The notes beneath the pieces were generated by a model that ran no database searches, had not been told where the DNA came from, and saw only the letters and a list, made by a program, of their open reading frames with translations. Made by a program: the position numbers and the translations under genes. From positions 151,248 to 215,247 of the forward strand of contig NZ_BAABJQ010000016.1 in assembly GCF_039543385.1 (NCBI RefSeq): a stretch of DNA of 64,000 bases, read 5' to 3'. Below are positions 28,477 through 37,026 of the stretch, in pieces (within the stretch, counting starts at the first letter, position 1; every line of letters starts with the position of its first letter). The DNA is from Rugosimonospora acidiphila (lineage in GTDB: Bacteria; Actinomycetota; Actinomycetes; Mycobacteriales; Micromonosporaceae).

Positions 28477-29640
28477 TCAGGAGGAAGGAACCTCTTGATC
28501 CGGCTGCGGGACACCGTTGGCGTCGACCTTGAAGGCCCAAATCTTGAGCAGGCTCGGGTCAAGCTCGCCGGTGCTGGTGAACTTGTAGGAGTTGGCCACG
28601 CCCTGGTAGTTGACGGTGCTCAGGTACGTGTTCATCTTGGCCGTGGTGGTGTTGCCGGCGTCGATGCCCTGGAGGAACATGTTCGCCGCGTCGTACGCCA
28701 CGTCGCTGTAGGTACCGGCGTCAACGCCCCACTTGGCCTTGTACTGGCTGACGAAGTCGCCGCTGGCCTTGGTGGCCGGCTGCGCGGGCAGGGTCACGAC
28801 GCTGCCCGCCGCGGCGGCGTTGCCGGCCGCCTTCGCGTAGCCGGGGTCGTTGACACCGTCGCCACCGAGCTGGGTGCCCTTCCAGCCAGCCTGGGTCAGC
28901 TGCTTACGCAGCAGGCCCGAGTTGGTGTAGTAGCCGCCGTAGAAGAACGCGGTCGCGCCGCTGGAGACGATCTTCTGCACGGTCGCCGAGAAGTCGGTCT
29001 GCTGGCCGTCGGCCCCGGTCTTGTCGGTGCCCACCACCGAACTGCCCAGCTTGGCCTTGACCTGGTCGGCCAGGCCGGCGCCGTACGCCGACTGGTCGTC
29101 GGCCACGAACACCTTCTGCGCCTTCAGCACGTTCGTGATGTAGTTGGCCACCGCCGGGCCCTGAGCCTGGTCGTTGGCGACCGCGCGGTGGAAGACCTTC
29201 CAGCCCTTGGTGGCCAGCGTCGGGTTCGTCGCCGACGGGGTGATCAGCGGGATGGCCGCCTGGTCGAAGATGGGGTCCGCGGCAGCGGACTCACCGGAGA
29301 AGGCCGGGCCCACGATGCCGAGGATCTTCTTGTTGGTCACCAGGTTCCGCGCGACACCGGGGGCGAGCTGCTCGCTGCCCTGCGAGTCGAACTTGTCAAT
29401 CTTGATGCAGTTGGCGCCGTTCTTCTGGTTGTACTGGTCGATGGCCAGCTCCGCGCCCTGCTCGATGTTCACGCCGAGGTTGGCCTCCGAGCCGGTGAGC
29501 GCGCCGAAGAACGCGATATCGTGGCCGCACTTGCCGCTCGACGAACTGCTGGTCTTGCTGGTGCTGTTGCACGCCGCCGCGCCGGCGACGAGCGCCAGTA
29601 CGGCCACGCCTCCCAGCGCACGTACAAGTCCCTGCCTCAA
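28477..29640 (-). CDS. livK: Branched-chain amino-acid ABC transporter substrate-binding lipoprotein
   Basis: 387 residues from a TTG at 29640, chosen because GGAGGAGGG lies 9 nt upstream. Signal peptide LGGVAVLALVAGAAAC with the lipid-acceptor Cys, a Ser-rich linker, then a periplasmic-binding fold of the Leu/Ile/Val type (IAFFGALTGSEANLGVN, GPAFSGESAAADPIFDQ). First gene of a complete livK-H-M-G-F operon. Confidence 0.93.
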   Translation of the reverse strand: MRQGLVRALGGVAVLALVAGAAACNSTSKTSSSSSGKCGHDIAFFGALTGSEANLGVNIEQGAELAIDQYNQKNGANCIKIDKFDSQGSEQLAPGVARNLVTNKKILGIVGPAFSGESAAADPIFDQAAIPLITPSATNPTLATKGWKVFHRAVANDQAQGPAVANYITNVLKAQKVFVADDQSAYGAGLADQVKAKLGSSVVGTDKTGADGQQTDFSATVQKIVSSGATAFFYGGYYTNSGLLRKQLTQAGWKGTQLGGDGVNDPGYAKAAGNAAAAGSVVTLPAQPATKASGDFVSQYKAKWGVDAGTYSDVAYDAANMFLQGIDAGNTTTAKMNTYLSTVNYQGVANSYKFTSTGELDPSLLKIWAFKVDANGVPQPDQEVPSS

Positions 29641-29808
29641 GGCTTCGAACCCTCCTCCGTCCAAGGACTCCACGCGCCACGGGGCGCGTCGCCCGAACGT
29701 GGTGCGCGAAGCCAGATCGCTGTGCCGATCTGGGGCGGGACGTTATCCCACTTCGCAAACCACCGTAAGGTTCTTTGGCAGCAGTTGACCTAACCGTTAC
29801 TGACGGTG

Positions 29809-30435
29809 TCAAGCCGGGGATTGACCTGCAACATTGTCGTTACCAGGCGACTCGGCGATGATCCGGTCCGCGACCTCACGCATCGTCATCCGGTGGTCCA
29901 TCGCGGTGCGCTGGATCCACTTGAATGCCTGCGGCTCATTCATTCCGTACTGCGCCATCAGCGCGCCCTTCGCGCGCTCGACAGACTTGCGGGTCTCGAG
30001 CCGCTCGTTCAGCGAGGCGATCTCAGATTCAAGGACGGCCATCTCCGCGAACCGGGACAGGGCGATCTCGATGGCGGGCACCAGGTCGCTCTTCTGGAAC
30101 GGCTTGACCAGGTACGCCATGGCGCCGGCGGCGCGGGCCCGGTCGACCAGTTCGCGCTGGCTGAAGGCGGTAAGGATGATCACGGGGGCGATCTTGGCGC
30201 CGGCGATCTTCTCGGCGGCGGCCAGCCCGTCCATGATCGGCATCTTGATGTCGAGGATCACAAGGTCGGGCTTGAGCTCCTCGGCGAGCCGGACCGCGGT
30301 CTCCCCGTCACCCGCCTCGCCGACGACGTCGTAGGACTCCTCGGCGAGCATCTCGGCGAGGTCAAGCCGGATCAGCGCCTCGTCCTCGGCGATGAGTACC
30401 CGTCGGCGTGGACCGCCGTCCTGCGTCCCGGTCAA
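29809..30435 (-). CDS. pdtaR: ANTAR-domain response regulator (PdtaR-like)
   Basis: 208 residues. Receiver domain with VLIAEDEALIR, phospho-acceptor in VILDIKMP, and KPF; a coiled linker follows, then a C-terminal ANTAR RNA-binding domain (about 140-200). Closely resembles Rv1626, which with the PdtaS kinase controls transcripts by antitermination. The location near polA/rpsA agrees with that synteny. Confidence 0.93.
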   Translation of the reverse strand: MTGTQDGGPRRRVLIAEDEALIRLDLAEMLAEESYDVVGEAGDGETAVRLAEELKPDLVILDIKMPIMDGLAAAEKIAGAKIAPVIILTAFSQRELVDRARAAGAMAYLVKPFQKSDLVPAIEIALSRFAEMAVLESEIASLNERLETRKSVERAKGALMAQYGMNEPQAFKWIQRTAMDHRMTMREVADRIIAESPGNDNVAGQSPA

Positions 30436-30521
30436 CTGCTCCTACCCCCACCGTTCGATCTCAACACGCCGACTGCGGATACCGTCGGCACTAGCGTAGT
30501 GGGTAGGCTAGACCGGCTCGC

Positions 30522-30594
30522 GCCCCTGTAGACCAACGGCAGAGTCAGTGGACTCAAAATCCATACAGTGTGGGTTCGAATCCCACCGGGGGCA
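30522..30594 (+). tRNA. tRNA with anticodon CAA (Leu) but a short variable loop
   Basis: A 73-nt cloverleaf can be folded by hand: acceptor GCCCCTG/CGGGGGC, 3-bp D-stem, anticodon stem GTGGA/TCCAT with loop CTCAAAA (anticodon at 30555-30557), 5-nt variable loop ACAGT, T-arm GTGGG-TTCGAAT-CCCAC, discriminator A. CCA is not encoded. CAA reads Leu UUG and A73 fits leucine, but bacterial tRNA-Leu normally has a long variable arm, which is absent here. Its 3' end is the left boundary of the accessory island. Confidence 0.85.
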
Positions 30595-30660
30595 CGCCAC
30601 AGATCCTCAACGGCGCAGCGCGATCGGATGGTCACCCGACGTATTCGGCGGGTGCCAGCT

Positions 30661-30723
30661 GGCCCTGGCGGGACGCGCCGAAGGCTTGAACCGGAAGCGC
30701 GGGTTCGAGCCCTGCCGGGGGCA
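30661..30723 (+). pseudogene. Degenerate partial copy of the CAA tRNA
   Basis: 63 nt with a near-matching acceptor (GGCCCTG/CGGGGGC, one mismatch) and an intact T-arm (GCGGG-TTCGAGC-CCTGC), but a collapsed D/anticodon region. Similarity to the intact tRNA continues past the 3' end (GGCAC-R-CCA...AG-R-x-CC...CGCAGCG), so this is a duplicated tRNA end plus flank, as repeated integration at a tRNA leaves behind. Confidence 0.6.
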
Positions 30724-31085
30724 CACCAAGGACCCGCAAAATCGCAGCGTGGTCGGTAGGCAACTGACCGTAACTGCGACCTACCCGCTCAAGTGATCTC
30801 CGTCGTGGTGGCACCGGCTCCGGCCGATGCGACCACGGCTGCCAGCCAACCGGGGCAGCCCGACTGCAGACGCTTCGAACACCCGTTGCGGCGCGGATCT
30901 TCCGAGCACCGCAGGTGCGCTTTCGCGGACCCAAAGATCTTGTCTACAGCCTGCGCCCATCGGGCAGCCGTGGCACGTGCCTGGACGTCTCTTGCAGGCA
31001 TCGCCGCCGACGCCATTCCCTAGTTTGCCGTGCCCGAAGCCATTTCACGCCGAGATCGAGCCGTGGGCTGTCGGGCCTGGCGGGC
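30724..31085. other. Intergenic stretch without a supported gene
   Basis: About 360 bp after the tRNA remnant. Open frames here lack start signals or recognisable domains. Nothing else seen. Confidence 0.5.
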
Positions 31086-31097
31086 ATGAGCTGGCTC

Positions 31098-31345
31098 ATG
31101 GACGATGCTCTGGTGGTTCTGGGTCAGGAGTTCGAGGCCCGCGAGGGCAGCTTCCAGCATTGGCCGCGCCCAGAGCTTGTGTGGGACCGAGATGCGTTCA
31201 CTCGGTTGGAACGCGCGATGCGGGCGGTTTGCGAGCGCGCGCAGGACGACGACACGCTGGAGCGATGGATGGCCGAGGAGTTCCACTACGTTCCCCGGTT
31301 CGTGCGGGACTGGACCACGCACCCCAACTTTCCACGGCCAGGCGC
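31098..31345 (+). pseudogene. Truncated hypothetical protein interrupted by an IS5-type element
   Basis: ATG 31098 (or 31086) opens a convincingly protein-like frame rich in Trp, Glu and Arg (MDDALVVLGQEFEAREGS, RAMRAVCERAQDDDTLERW, FVRDWTTHPNFPRP). It resembles a small acidic conserved hypothetical protein of actinobacteria as I remember that family. After about 83 codons the frame runs into transposase sequence on the other strand, so the 3' part is lost. Function unknown. Confidence 0.55.
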
Positions 31346-31790
31346 CGCCTGGCGGTTCGCTTTGCAGGTCTCCACGAGTGCGGACGCCGGCCGCGTGCTG
31401 GTGCGCCCGAACGATCGTGGAGTCCACGCTCACGTCCCATGCGATCAGCCCGTCGGCGTCCGCGCGGACTTGCAACCCGAGCACTACCGTGCGCCAGACT
31501 CCGGCTCGCTGCCACCGCCGGAACAAGCCGTAGACCGTCTGCCATGGCCCGTACAGTGCGGGAACGTCCCGCCACGGCGCACCGACCCGGACCCGCCACC
31601 GAATCCCGTCAATCAGCTGTCGTTTCGTCCACTTAGCCGGCCGGCCTGACTTTTTTCCCCTGGGCAGCAACGGTTCCAGTACCGCCACTGCGCGTCGGTC
31701 AGGTCGAACCGCCTCGTCACCAGTGTGGTGGCCACGAGGTCTCCGGGTACAGGTTCTTCTTGGTCGATGAACCTCTACCGGAGACCTCGC
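31346..31790 (-). mobile_element. IS5-family transposase remnant (N-terminal part)
   Basis: A minus-strand frame from about 31688 encodes LEPLLPRGKKSGRPAKWTKR, DGIRWRVRVGAPWRDVP, TVYGLFRRWQRAGVW and the first DDE aspartate (VSVDSTIVRAHQHAAG), all IS5-type. It stops about 113 residues in. Just upstream, RFDLTDAQW is in another frame, so a 1-nt deletion has also broken the start. An outer inverted-repeat structure lies at 31735-31789. Confidence 0.75.
31735..31789. repeat. Long stem-loop at the outer edge of the IS5 remnant
   Basis: CGAGGTCTCCGG (31735-31746) and CCGGAGACCTCG (31778-31789) pair perfectly over 12 bp. Inside, AGGTTC and GAACCT extend the hairpin. Probably subterminal repeats of the element or a protective terminator that stops outside transcription; it would also end transcripts from the radical SAM gene on the right. 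Confidence 0.55.
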
Positions 31791-31854
31791 TGTCTATCTA
31801 TCCACGACACGCCGTGATCTCACGAAGCCGCAGCTCCTCACTCTGAAACACGCG

Positions 31855-33549
31855 CTAGCCCGCGACTGCGGTTCGGTGCTGCAGGCCGAGTCGCTGGCAG
31901 AAGTCTTGCAGCCGGGGCTCGCCGTCGCCGTGTACGGCGGTCGCCAGGCCCGAGTAGAAGTCGGCCAGGCCGTCGGGACCCAGGCGCTGGAACAGACTGA
32001 GCACGTCGTCGAGGGTGCGCGGATAGAAAAGCTCCTCGGACACCGCCGCGATCTTGCGAGTGTAAATGTCCTCGACCACCAGGCTGACGTTATCCATAGC
32101 CGCTTGAAGGTCCATTCCGCGGTGCTCCCAGTACATGCCCCACGGAACCGTCACCGACTCACGGAATGTGCAGTGTCTCCACATGGTCACCTTGCGCGAC
32201 GACGGCTTCTCGACATCGATCTCGAAGCGCTCGATGCGATCGGGCATCATGATCGGCACCCGGGTATCCTCGCTCACATCGGGGAACCAGGGGTGAATGG
32301 ACACCAGCGTGGGGGGCGAGTCCCGCAGGAACTGCCGCGTTTGGGCGAACATCTCCGGAGTCTCGCCGGGGAACCCGGAAATGAAGAGACCGAAGGTGAG
32401 AATTCCGACTTTTCGAGCGTTCGCGACGGCGCGCGCGTTGTGCTCTACGGAACACTTCTTGTTCATGAACTGCAGGACTTCGTCCGAGCCAGACTCGAGG
32501 CCCACGTAGACGTACTCGCAGCCGCCTTCGCGCATGCGTTCCGCGAACTCCTGCTTCGCCAGGTCGTTGGCGCGCGCGTAGCATCCCCAGCGCAATTTAT
32601 TGTTCAGACCCGATTCGATCATCAGGTCACAGACCTCGAGCAGACGCCTGGGCGGCACCGTGAACAGCGAGTCGAGACACATGATGTCCGTGACGCCCAT
32701 GGTCTCGTGCATCATCTGCCAATCCTCGAAGATCCGTTGCGCGCTCTTGTACCGGAACTTCTTGTTGCCCATCAAGAACGGATAATCACAGAACTCGCAG
32801 CGATATGGACACCCGCGGACACTCTCGTAGAGCACGCGTCCGCCCCCCATGTCCGACATGTTCGTGAAGTCGGGCAAGGGAAGCTCGTCGAGGTTGAGAA
32901 GGCCTGTGATTTCCGGGGTACGGCACAAGTCGCCATCGGCACGCCAGGTGAGTCCGGGCACTGTCTGCAGGTCGATGTCTTGCCCCTGGGCGTGTTGCAG
33001 CAGAAGCCGGAACCGGCCTTCGGCCTCGGTGCGCAACAGGTAGTCGAAACGCGCGCTCTCAAGGGCGCCGTGGTTGACCTTGGAGGCGCCCGGGCCGCCG
33101 ACGAACATCTTGGCGGAAGCCGGGACACGCAGCGCCTGCAGCACCGCCAACAGGTACGTCGACGGCACGTAGGTGGTGCTGAAGGCGACGAGATTGTAGT
33201 CGTCGTAGAGCTTCGGATCGGTTAGCTGCCAACGGGAGTCCAGAATCTCCTCGAGCGCGACGACGTCCGAATCGATACCAAGGTCGGCAGCTTCGTTCTG
33301 CAGGATCAGCTCGGCCAGACCTGTGACCTTGTCCTGGGAGGCGCGGTGCTGGTGGATCGGGGTGCCCTTGAAGGGGAAATAGGGTTCGGCGAGATCGAGC
33401 CAGAAGTTGTCTGCTGGGTCTGAGCTGTTGATGCCCCCACCCTGCGAGTCCAATTTGCGCAGGAGGTTCCGCAGAAGGAGGTCGTGTTCAGCCTGAACGC
33501 TCTTGTACGGCGCGACCGTTCCCCCGATGATCAAGAGCTTGTCGTTCAC
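31855..33549 (-). CDS. Cobalamin-binding radical SAM protein (candidate RiPP C-methyltransferase)
   Basis: About 564 residues. The N-terminal half has an alpha/beta cobalamin-binding-type fold (NLVAFSTTYVPSTYLL, AKMFVGGPGASK) and residues around 240-450 form a radical SAM core with the 4Fe-4S motif CPYRCEFC (CxxxCxxC), then YVYVGLESGSDE and FISGFPGETPE. Class B radical SAM methyltransferases with this architecture methylate unactivated carbons; acting on the RiPP here is inference. GTG 33549 is chosen because GAAGGG lies about 8 nt upstream; an in-frame GTG at 33564 is the alternative. A 31-codon Cys-rich ORF ends 48 nt upstream on the same strand. Confidence 0.88.
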   Translation of the reverse strand: MNDKLLIIGGTVAPYKSVQAEHDLLLRNLLRKLDSQGGGINSSDPADNFWLDLAEPYFPFKGTPIHQHRASQDKVTGLAELILQNEAADLGIDSDVVALEEILDSRWQLTDPKLYDDYNLVAFSTTYVPSTYLLAVLQALRVPASAKMFVGGPGASKVNHGALESARFDYLLRTEAEGRFRLLLQHAQGQDIDLQTVPGLTWRADGDLCRTPEITGLLNLDELPLPDFTNMSDMGGGRVLYESVRGCPYRCEFCDYPFLMGNKKFRYKSAQRIFEDWQMMHETMGVTDIMCLDSLFTVPPRRLLEVCDLMIESGLNNKLRWGCYARANDLAKQEFAERMREGGCEYVYVGLESGSDEVLQFMNKKCSVEHNARAVANARKVGILTFGLFISGFPGETPEMFAQTRQFLRDSPPTLVSIHPWFPDVSEDTRVPIMMPDRIERFEIDVEKPSSRKVTMWRHCTFRESVTVPWGMYWEHRGMDLQAAMDNVSLVVEDIYTRKIAAVSEELFYPRTLDDVLSLFQRLGPDGLADFYSGLATAVHGDGEPRLQDFCQRLGLQHRTAVAG

Positions 33550-33597
33550 ATTGAGGCCCTTCACATCCTGGCTGTCGGTTCACGGCCTGGCCGTCGG

Positions 33598-33693
33598 TCA
33601 CGATGAGGAGCAGCAACAGCAGTCGGTGCAGCTGCGGCAGTAGCGTGTGCACCACGACCCTCCGCCGTTCCCGTCACCGTATCCAGACCTCAC
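33598..33693 (-). CDS. Small Gly/Cys-rich peptide ending CRSCTDCCCCSSS (candidate second RiPP substrate)
   Basis: A 31-codon frame from GTG 33693 reads a Gly/Ser/Asp/Asn-rich first half (RSGYGDGNGGGSW) and then CTRYCRSCTDCCCCSSS with seven Cys. It lies directly upstream of and co-directional with the cobalamin radical SAM gene, and its TDCCCC end echoes the DSCCCC of the NHLP precursor at 49712. An in-frame ATG at 33777 would give 59 residues. Neither start has a clear ribosome site, and there is no NHLP leader, so it may be a leaderless substrate, a relic of a core, or chance. Composition and position are what support it. Confidence 0.45.
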   Translation of the reverse strand: MRSGYGDGNGGGSWCTRYCRSCTDCCCCSSS

Positions 33694-33877
33694 GGCACGC
33701 CAGCGGGGACGTAATCGCGGTGCGCGCCTACGTAGGACAAACGGAATCCCACAAAACCGAGATGCGTAATGCACCATTGCAGTTTGTTGTGTCTTGCCCG
33801 AACCTTATTCGCCAACCTATCGTGACGATCGATTGGAAGGGGTGCCGCGGCGTGATTTCGAATTTCAGGGGTTACCT
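33694..33877 (+). promoter_or_regulatory. Divergent control region between radical SAM and P450 operons
   Basis: This AT-richer stretch separates two divergent operons. Toward the P450 gene, TTGCCC and TATCGT are about 18 nt apart (near 33794-33825), a possible sigma-70-like promoter. No palindrome stands out. Confidence 0.35.
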
Positions 33878-35209
33878 GTGTTGAGTGACGCGGCTTGGCC
33901 ACCCGGGCCGCCCGACCCGATCGATCACATCGCCATGCGTCGCGATCCGCTGAGCTTCGTAACATCACTATCGCCGGAGTACGGCGACATCACCTCGCAC
34001 GTTGTCGCCGGGGAACGCATGGTCATGCTCCACCACCCCGATCACGTCGGCCACGTGCTCCGCGACCGTGCCGCTTCCTACACCAAGGAGGGCACGGTGG
34101 ACGTCAAGATGCTGCGACCCCTGCTCGGCAACGGTTTGCTCACCAGTTCCGGGGAGGCGTGGGCATGGCAGCGCAAGGCATACGCGCCGGCGTTCCGGCC
34201 CGCACGCGTTACGGCGTACGACGCCGCGGTGACGGCCGCGACGTCAGAGGTGCTGCTGCCCCGTTTCCACGCTGCGGCCCGGGACGAGCAAACCGTCCGC
34301 GTGGATCACCTCCTCACCTCGCTCACGCTCTCGGTGCTGTTGCGCGTCGTCCAGGGCGCCGACATAGGGGACGTCGGCGCGGGGTTCGGCCGCGCTGTCG
34401 ACGACGTCAACGAGTTCATGAGTCTCATGGACCCGATGGCCGATGGTGTGGAGGCTGCGCGGCGACGCTGGATCGCGTTCCAGAAGGCACGGGCGCTGCT
34501 GCGGATGGTGGCGACGAGCCTGATCGCCACTCGCCGCGGCCGCACCACCTCCGAGGACGACCTGCTCGCCCGCGTCCTGATCGACCAACACATCGGCAGC
34601 GACGAGGAGCTTCGCGATCAGGTGCTCACACTCGTCATGGCGGGCCACGAGACCACCGCGAAATCACTCACGTGGGCGCTTTACCTGCTCAATCGGCACC
34701 CCGTCGAGCGGGCGAGACTCGAAGAAGAGGTCGACAGTGTGCTCGAGGGACGCACACCCACAGCGGCCGACGTGTTGAGTCTCGCCCGGTGCCAGCACGT
34801 CGTCGAAGAAGCGATGCGCCTCTATCCCCCGGTGTGGACTATGACGCGCCGAGCCACGGACGAGGACGAGATCGCGGGTTTCCGCATACCTTCCGGCACG
34901 TTCGTCTCCTTCAGCCAATGGGAGATCCACCGCGACCCACGCTGGCACGACGAACCGACAGACTTCGTCCCCGATCGATTCGAGGACGGGCGGCGATCGG
35001 CGATGCACCCGTTTGCGTACTTCCCTTTCGGTGGGGGACAGCGCATCTGCATCGGGCAGCACCTTGCCCTGATGGAGGCGACCCTCGTGCTCGCGATGAC
35101 CGTGCAGCGGTTCCGGGTCGCGGTCGCCACCGACGCAGTGATCGAGCCGGAGGCGCTCGTCACACTTCGACCCGTCAACGGCCTGCCGTGCACGGTGAGC
35201 GAGCGATGA
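33878..35209 (+). CDS. Cytochrome P450
   Basis: 443 residues if GTG 33878 is used (CAGGGG 6 nt upstream); the frame extends to a TTG at 33794. I-helix AGHETT with acid-alcohol pair, K-helix EEAMR (ExxR), the PERF-like DRFED, and haem loop FPFGGGQRICIG with the thiolate Cys. Sequence style is that of bacterial P450s of the CYP102/class-II-like branch, without a fused reductase. It lies first in a P450-methyltransferase-small membrane protein operon, so a tailoring hydroxylation or oxidative crosslink on the peptide is plausible (inference). Confidence 0.93.
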   Translation: MLSDAAWPPGPPDPIDHIAMRRDPLSFVTSLSPEYGDITSHVVAGERMVMLHHPDHVGHVLRDRAASYTKEGTVDVKMLRPLLGNGLLTSSGEAWAWQRKAYAPAFRPARVTAYDAAVTAATSEVLLPRFHAAARDEQTVRVDHLLTSLTLSVLLRVVQGADIGDVGAGFGRAVDDVNEFMSLMDPMADGVEAARRRWIAFQKARALLRMVATSLIATRRGRTTSEDDLLARVLIDQHIGSDEELRDQVLTLVMAGHETTAKSLTWALYLLNRHPVERARLEEEVDSVLEGRTPTAADVLSLARCQHVVEEAMRLYPPVWTMTRRATDEDEIAGFRIPSGTFVSFSQWEIHRDPRWHDEPTDFVPDRFEDGRRSAMHPFAYFPFGGGQRICIGQHLALMEATLVLAMTVQRFRVAVATDAVIEPEALVTLRPVNGLPCTVSER

Positions 35210-36036
35210 CCTCCGGCTCCTACGATCCCCATTGCACGGTCGGCACCGGCATCGATGATGAGGTGACCAGACTCGAAGCACAGGCCGCCCTCACGGCTGA
35301 GGCCGAGTTCGCGGTCATGGAGCGGATCGGGTTGCCCGGGCGGTTGCTGGTCGAGATCGGGAGTGGCTCCGGTGCATTCCTCACTCGGCTCGCCGACCGC
35401 TTTCCTGAACACGACGTGCAAGGTGTCGAGATTCGACCCGACCTCCTCGACCACGCTCGTGAACGGGGATGTCGTGTCCTGCAGGGCGACGCCTACGCAC
35501 TCCCGCTGCCAGCCGATAGTTGCGGCACCGTGGTCCTACGTTTCGTCCTCCAGCACTTGGCCGACCCCCGGGCCGCCGTCCGCGAGGCCGCTCGGGTGCT
35601 GCAGCCGGGCGGCCGGCTCATCGTGATCGACGTCGACGGCGGTATGTGGGGTTGCGTCACTCCCACCTTCCCGGAGTTCATGGACATCTACACCAGGTTC
35701 GCGGCCGTGCAGGCCCAAGACGGTGGCGATCGCTTGGTCGGGCGCAAGGCATCGGGGTGGCTCCGCGATTCGGGCCTGACCCAGGTGCGTACCGAGGTAT
35801 ATAGCGTCACCAACGAGAACCGGCCCATCGATGACTTCGAGATCCACGTCGGGCCGTCTCGTCTGGCACCGCTGCTGGCACGCAACGAACTTGGGATCCG
35901 CGGTCTCGCGCGGGCCACGCAGGCGTGGGAACGACTGCGCTCGGATCCGGCGGCTTGGATCATGTTGCTCGGCATCATCGCAACCGGAGTGACGCCGATC
36001 GGGACGGCATCGCGAGACACGTGGGAAGGGGATTGA
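35206..36036 (+). CDS. SAM-dependent methyltransferase
   Basis: 276 residues. Motif I LLVEIGSGSGAFL, acidic VEIRPDLLDHA, GDAYALPLPADSC, RVLQPGGRLIVIDVD. ATG 35206 overlaps the P450 stop as ATGA. A methyltransferase-11/25-type fold, likely N-, O- or C-terminal methylation in the cluster; substrate not inferable. The last 90 residues are a less conserved helical part. Confidence 0.9.
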   Translation: MTSGSYDPHCTVGTGIDDEVTRLEAQAALTAEAEFAVMERIGLPGRLLVEIGSGSGAFLTRLADRFPEHDVQGVEIRPDLLDHARERGCRVLQGDAYALPLPADSCGTVVLRFVLQHLADPRAAVREAARVLQPGGRLIVIDVDGGMWGCVTPTFPEFMDIYTRFAAVQAQDGGDRLVGRKASGWLRDSGLTQVRTEVYSVTNENRPIDDFEIHVGPSRLAPLLARNELGIRGLARATQAWERLRSDPAAWIMLLGIIATGVTPIGTASRDTWEGD

Positions 36037-36038
36037 TC

Positions 36039-36236
36039 ATGCGCACATCGAAGAAGCGGTTCTTCCAGACCTTCTTCGCGATCCACTGCTATATGTGGGC
36101 CGTTGTCGCAACGGTAGGCATCCTCGATGCGATGCGGACAGCACCCGTTGACAGCAGCAGGATCGCACTGTGCCTGGTTGTCATCGTCATCGGCATCGCC
36201 CTCGGAACCCTGCTCATCCGTCGGCCACGCCTCTGA
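36039..36236 (+). CDS. Small two-helix membrane protein A
   Basis: 65 residues starting at ATG 36039 with GGAAGGGG upstream, 2 nt after the methyltransferase stop. A basic N-terminus (RTSKKRFFQTFF) is followed by two hydrophobic helices (about 12-30 and 42-58) and a basic RRPRL end. It resembles the 68-residue protein at 54062-54268 in length, the KRF start, topology and WA-V-A pattern in helix 1. Possibly an immunity or membrane-anchoring partner; unproven. Confidence 0.7.
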   Translation: MRTSKKRFFQTFFAIHCYMWAVVATVGILDAMRTAPVDSSRIALCLVVIVIGIALGTLLIRRPRL

Positions 36237-36239
36237 CAC

Positions 36240-36984
36240 GATTCAGCCCGGGAACAGCCCCGAGAGGGCGCGGCGAGGTTGAGGGCGGGGTTGACGGCGG
36301 GGTGGGCGTCTTCGCCGGACGTGACGTCCGTAGCCCGGTGCCGGGACTCCACGGCCCGGTGTTCCTCGATGGTCGGGGCGAGGCGGGCCGGCGGCGGCTG
36401 GTGCTTGTCTGGGTGTATAGGTAGTGGGCGGTCTCGCTCTTCTTCCAGTACCAGCGGCCCGGAACGCGGATGCGGCGCCGGGTGTAGCGGACGAGCTGGG
36501 CGACCTGCCGGGCGTCGGGGAGTCGATCCCGTCGTCGTGGTGACCGATCGCGGTCACCCGGCGGGAACGTGGTGTCGCTGACCGAGCGGCGGCTGGCGCA
36601 ACTTGGGCTCGGTTCGGCGGCTGCCGCGGACCGTGTCTCGTCGAGCCGGAGCCCGGGGACGGCCGTCTTGTCTGTCGCTGAGGTGCTGCGGCTGAACAAC
36701 GCGAAGTAGGCGAACCGGACCCCCGGAGTATCCGGTTTCGGTTGGGACTCGGCGATGTGGGCCACGTCAACCGATCCGTGCCCGCTGGGCGCTGGTGCGG
36801 TCGCGGATGGTTCGGGCATCTCGACCGTCGTGCAGGCGCCGGCCAGAACCGCGACCAACACGCCCGTCAGCAGTCTGGACCCGCGGTGGCGCAGCCCTCG
36901 GGGCTTGCGGGGACCGGTCACGTCCGCGACCACGTCGGCGACGATCACCCCGATCCGACACTGTTCGTTCTGGTCAACCACCAT
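36240..36984 (-). other. Degraded region with a lipoprotein-like open frame
   Basis: About 790 bp lie between the small membrane gene and the ABC operon end. A minus-strand frame (36984 down to 36214) contains an Arg-rich n-region, then LLTGVLVAVLAGAC and a Pro/Ser/Ala-rich stretch like a lipoprotein signal, but later residues become low-complexity Arg/Ser/Pro. No ribosome site is visible. I read this as a decayed gene or non-coding filler. Confidence 0.25.
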
Positions 36985-37026
36985 CGTCGACTGTGCACTC
37001 GCCGTGCCGAGGGACAGGCGATCGCA

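Noticed and set aside
30548..30796. 82-codon frame over the tRNA region
   Set aside because: Its repeated GFE-x-RGH and DPQ-R-S blocks are simply translation of the tRNA and its degenerate copy.
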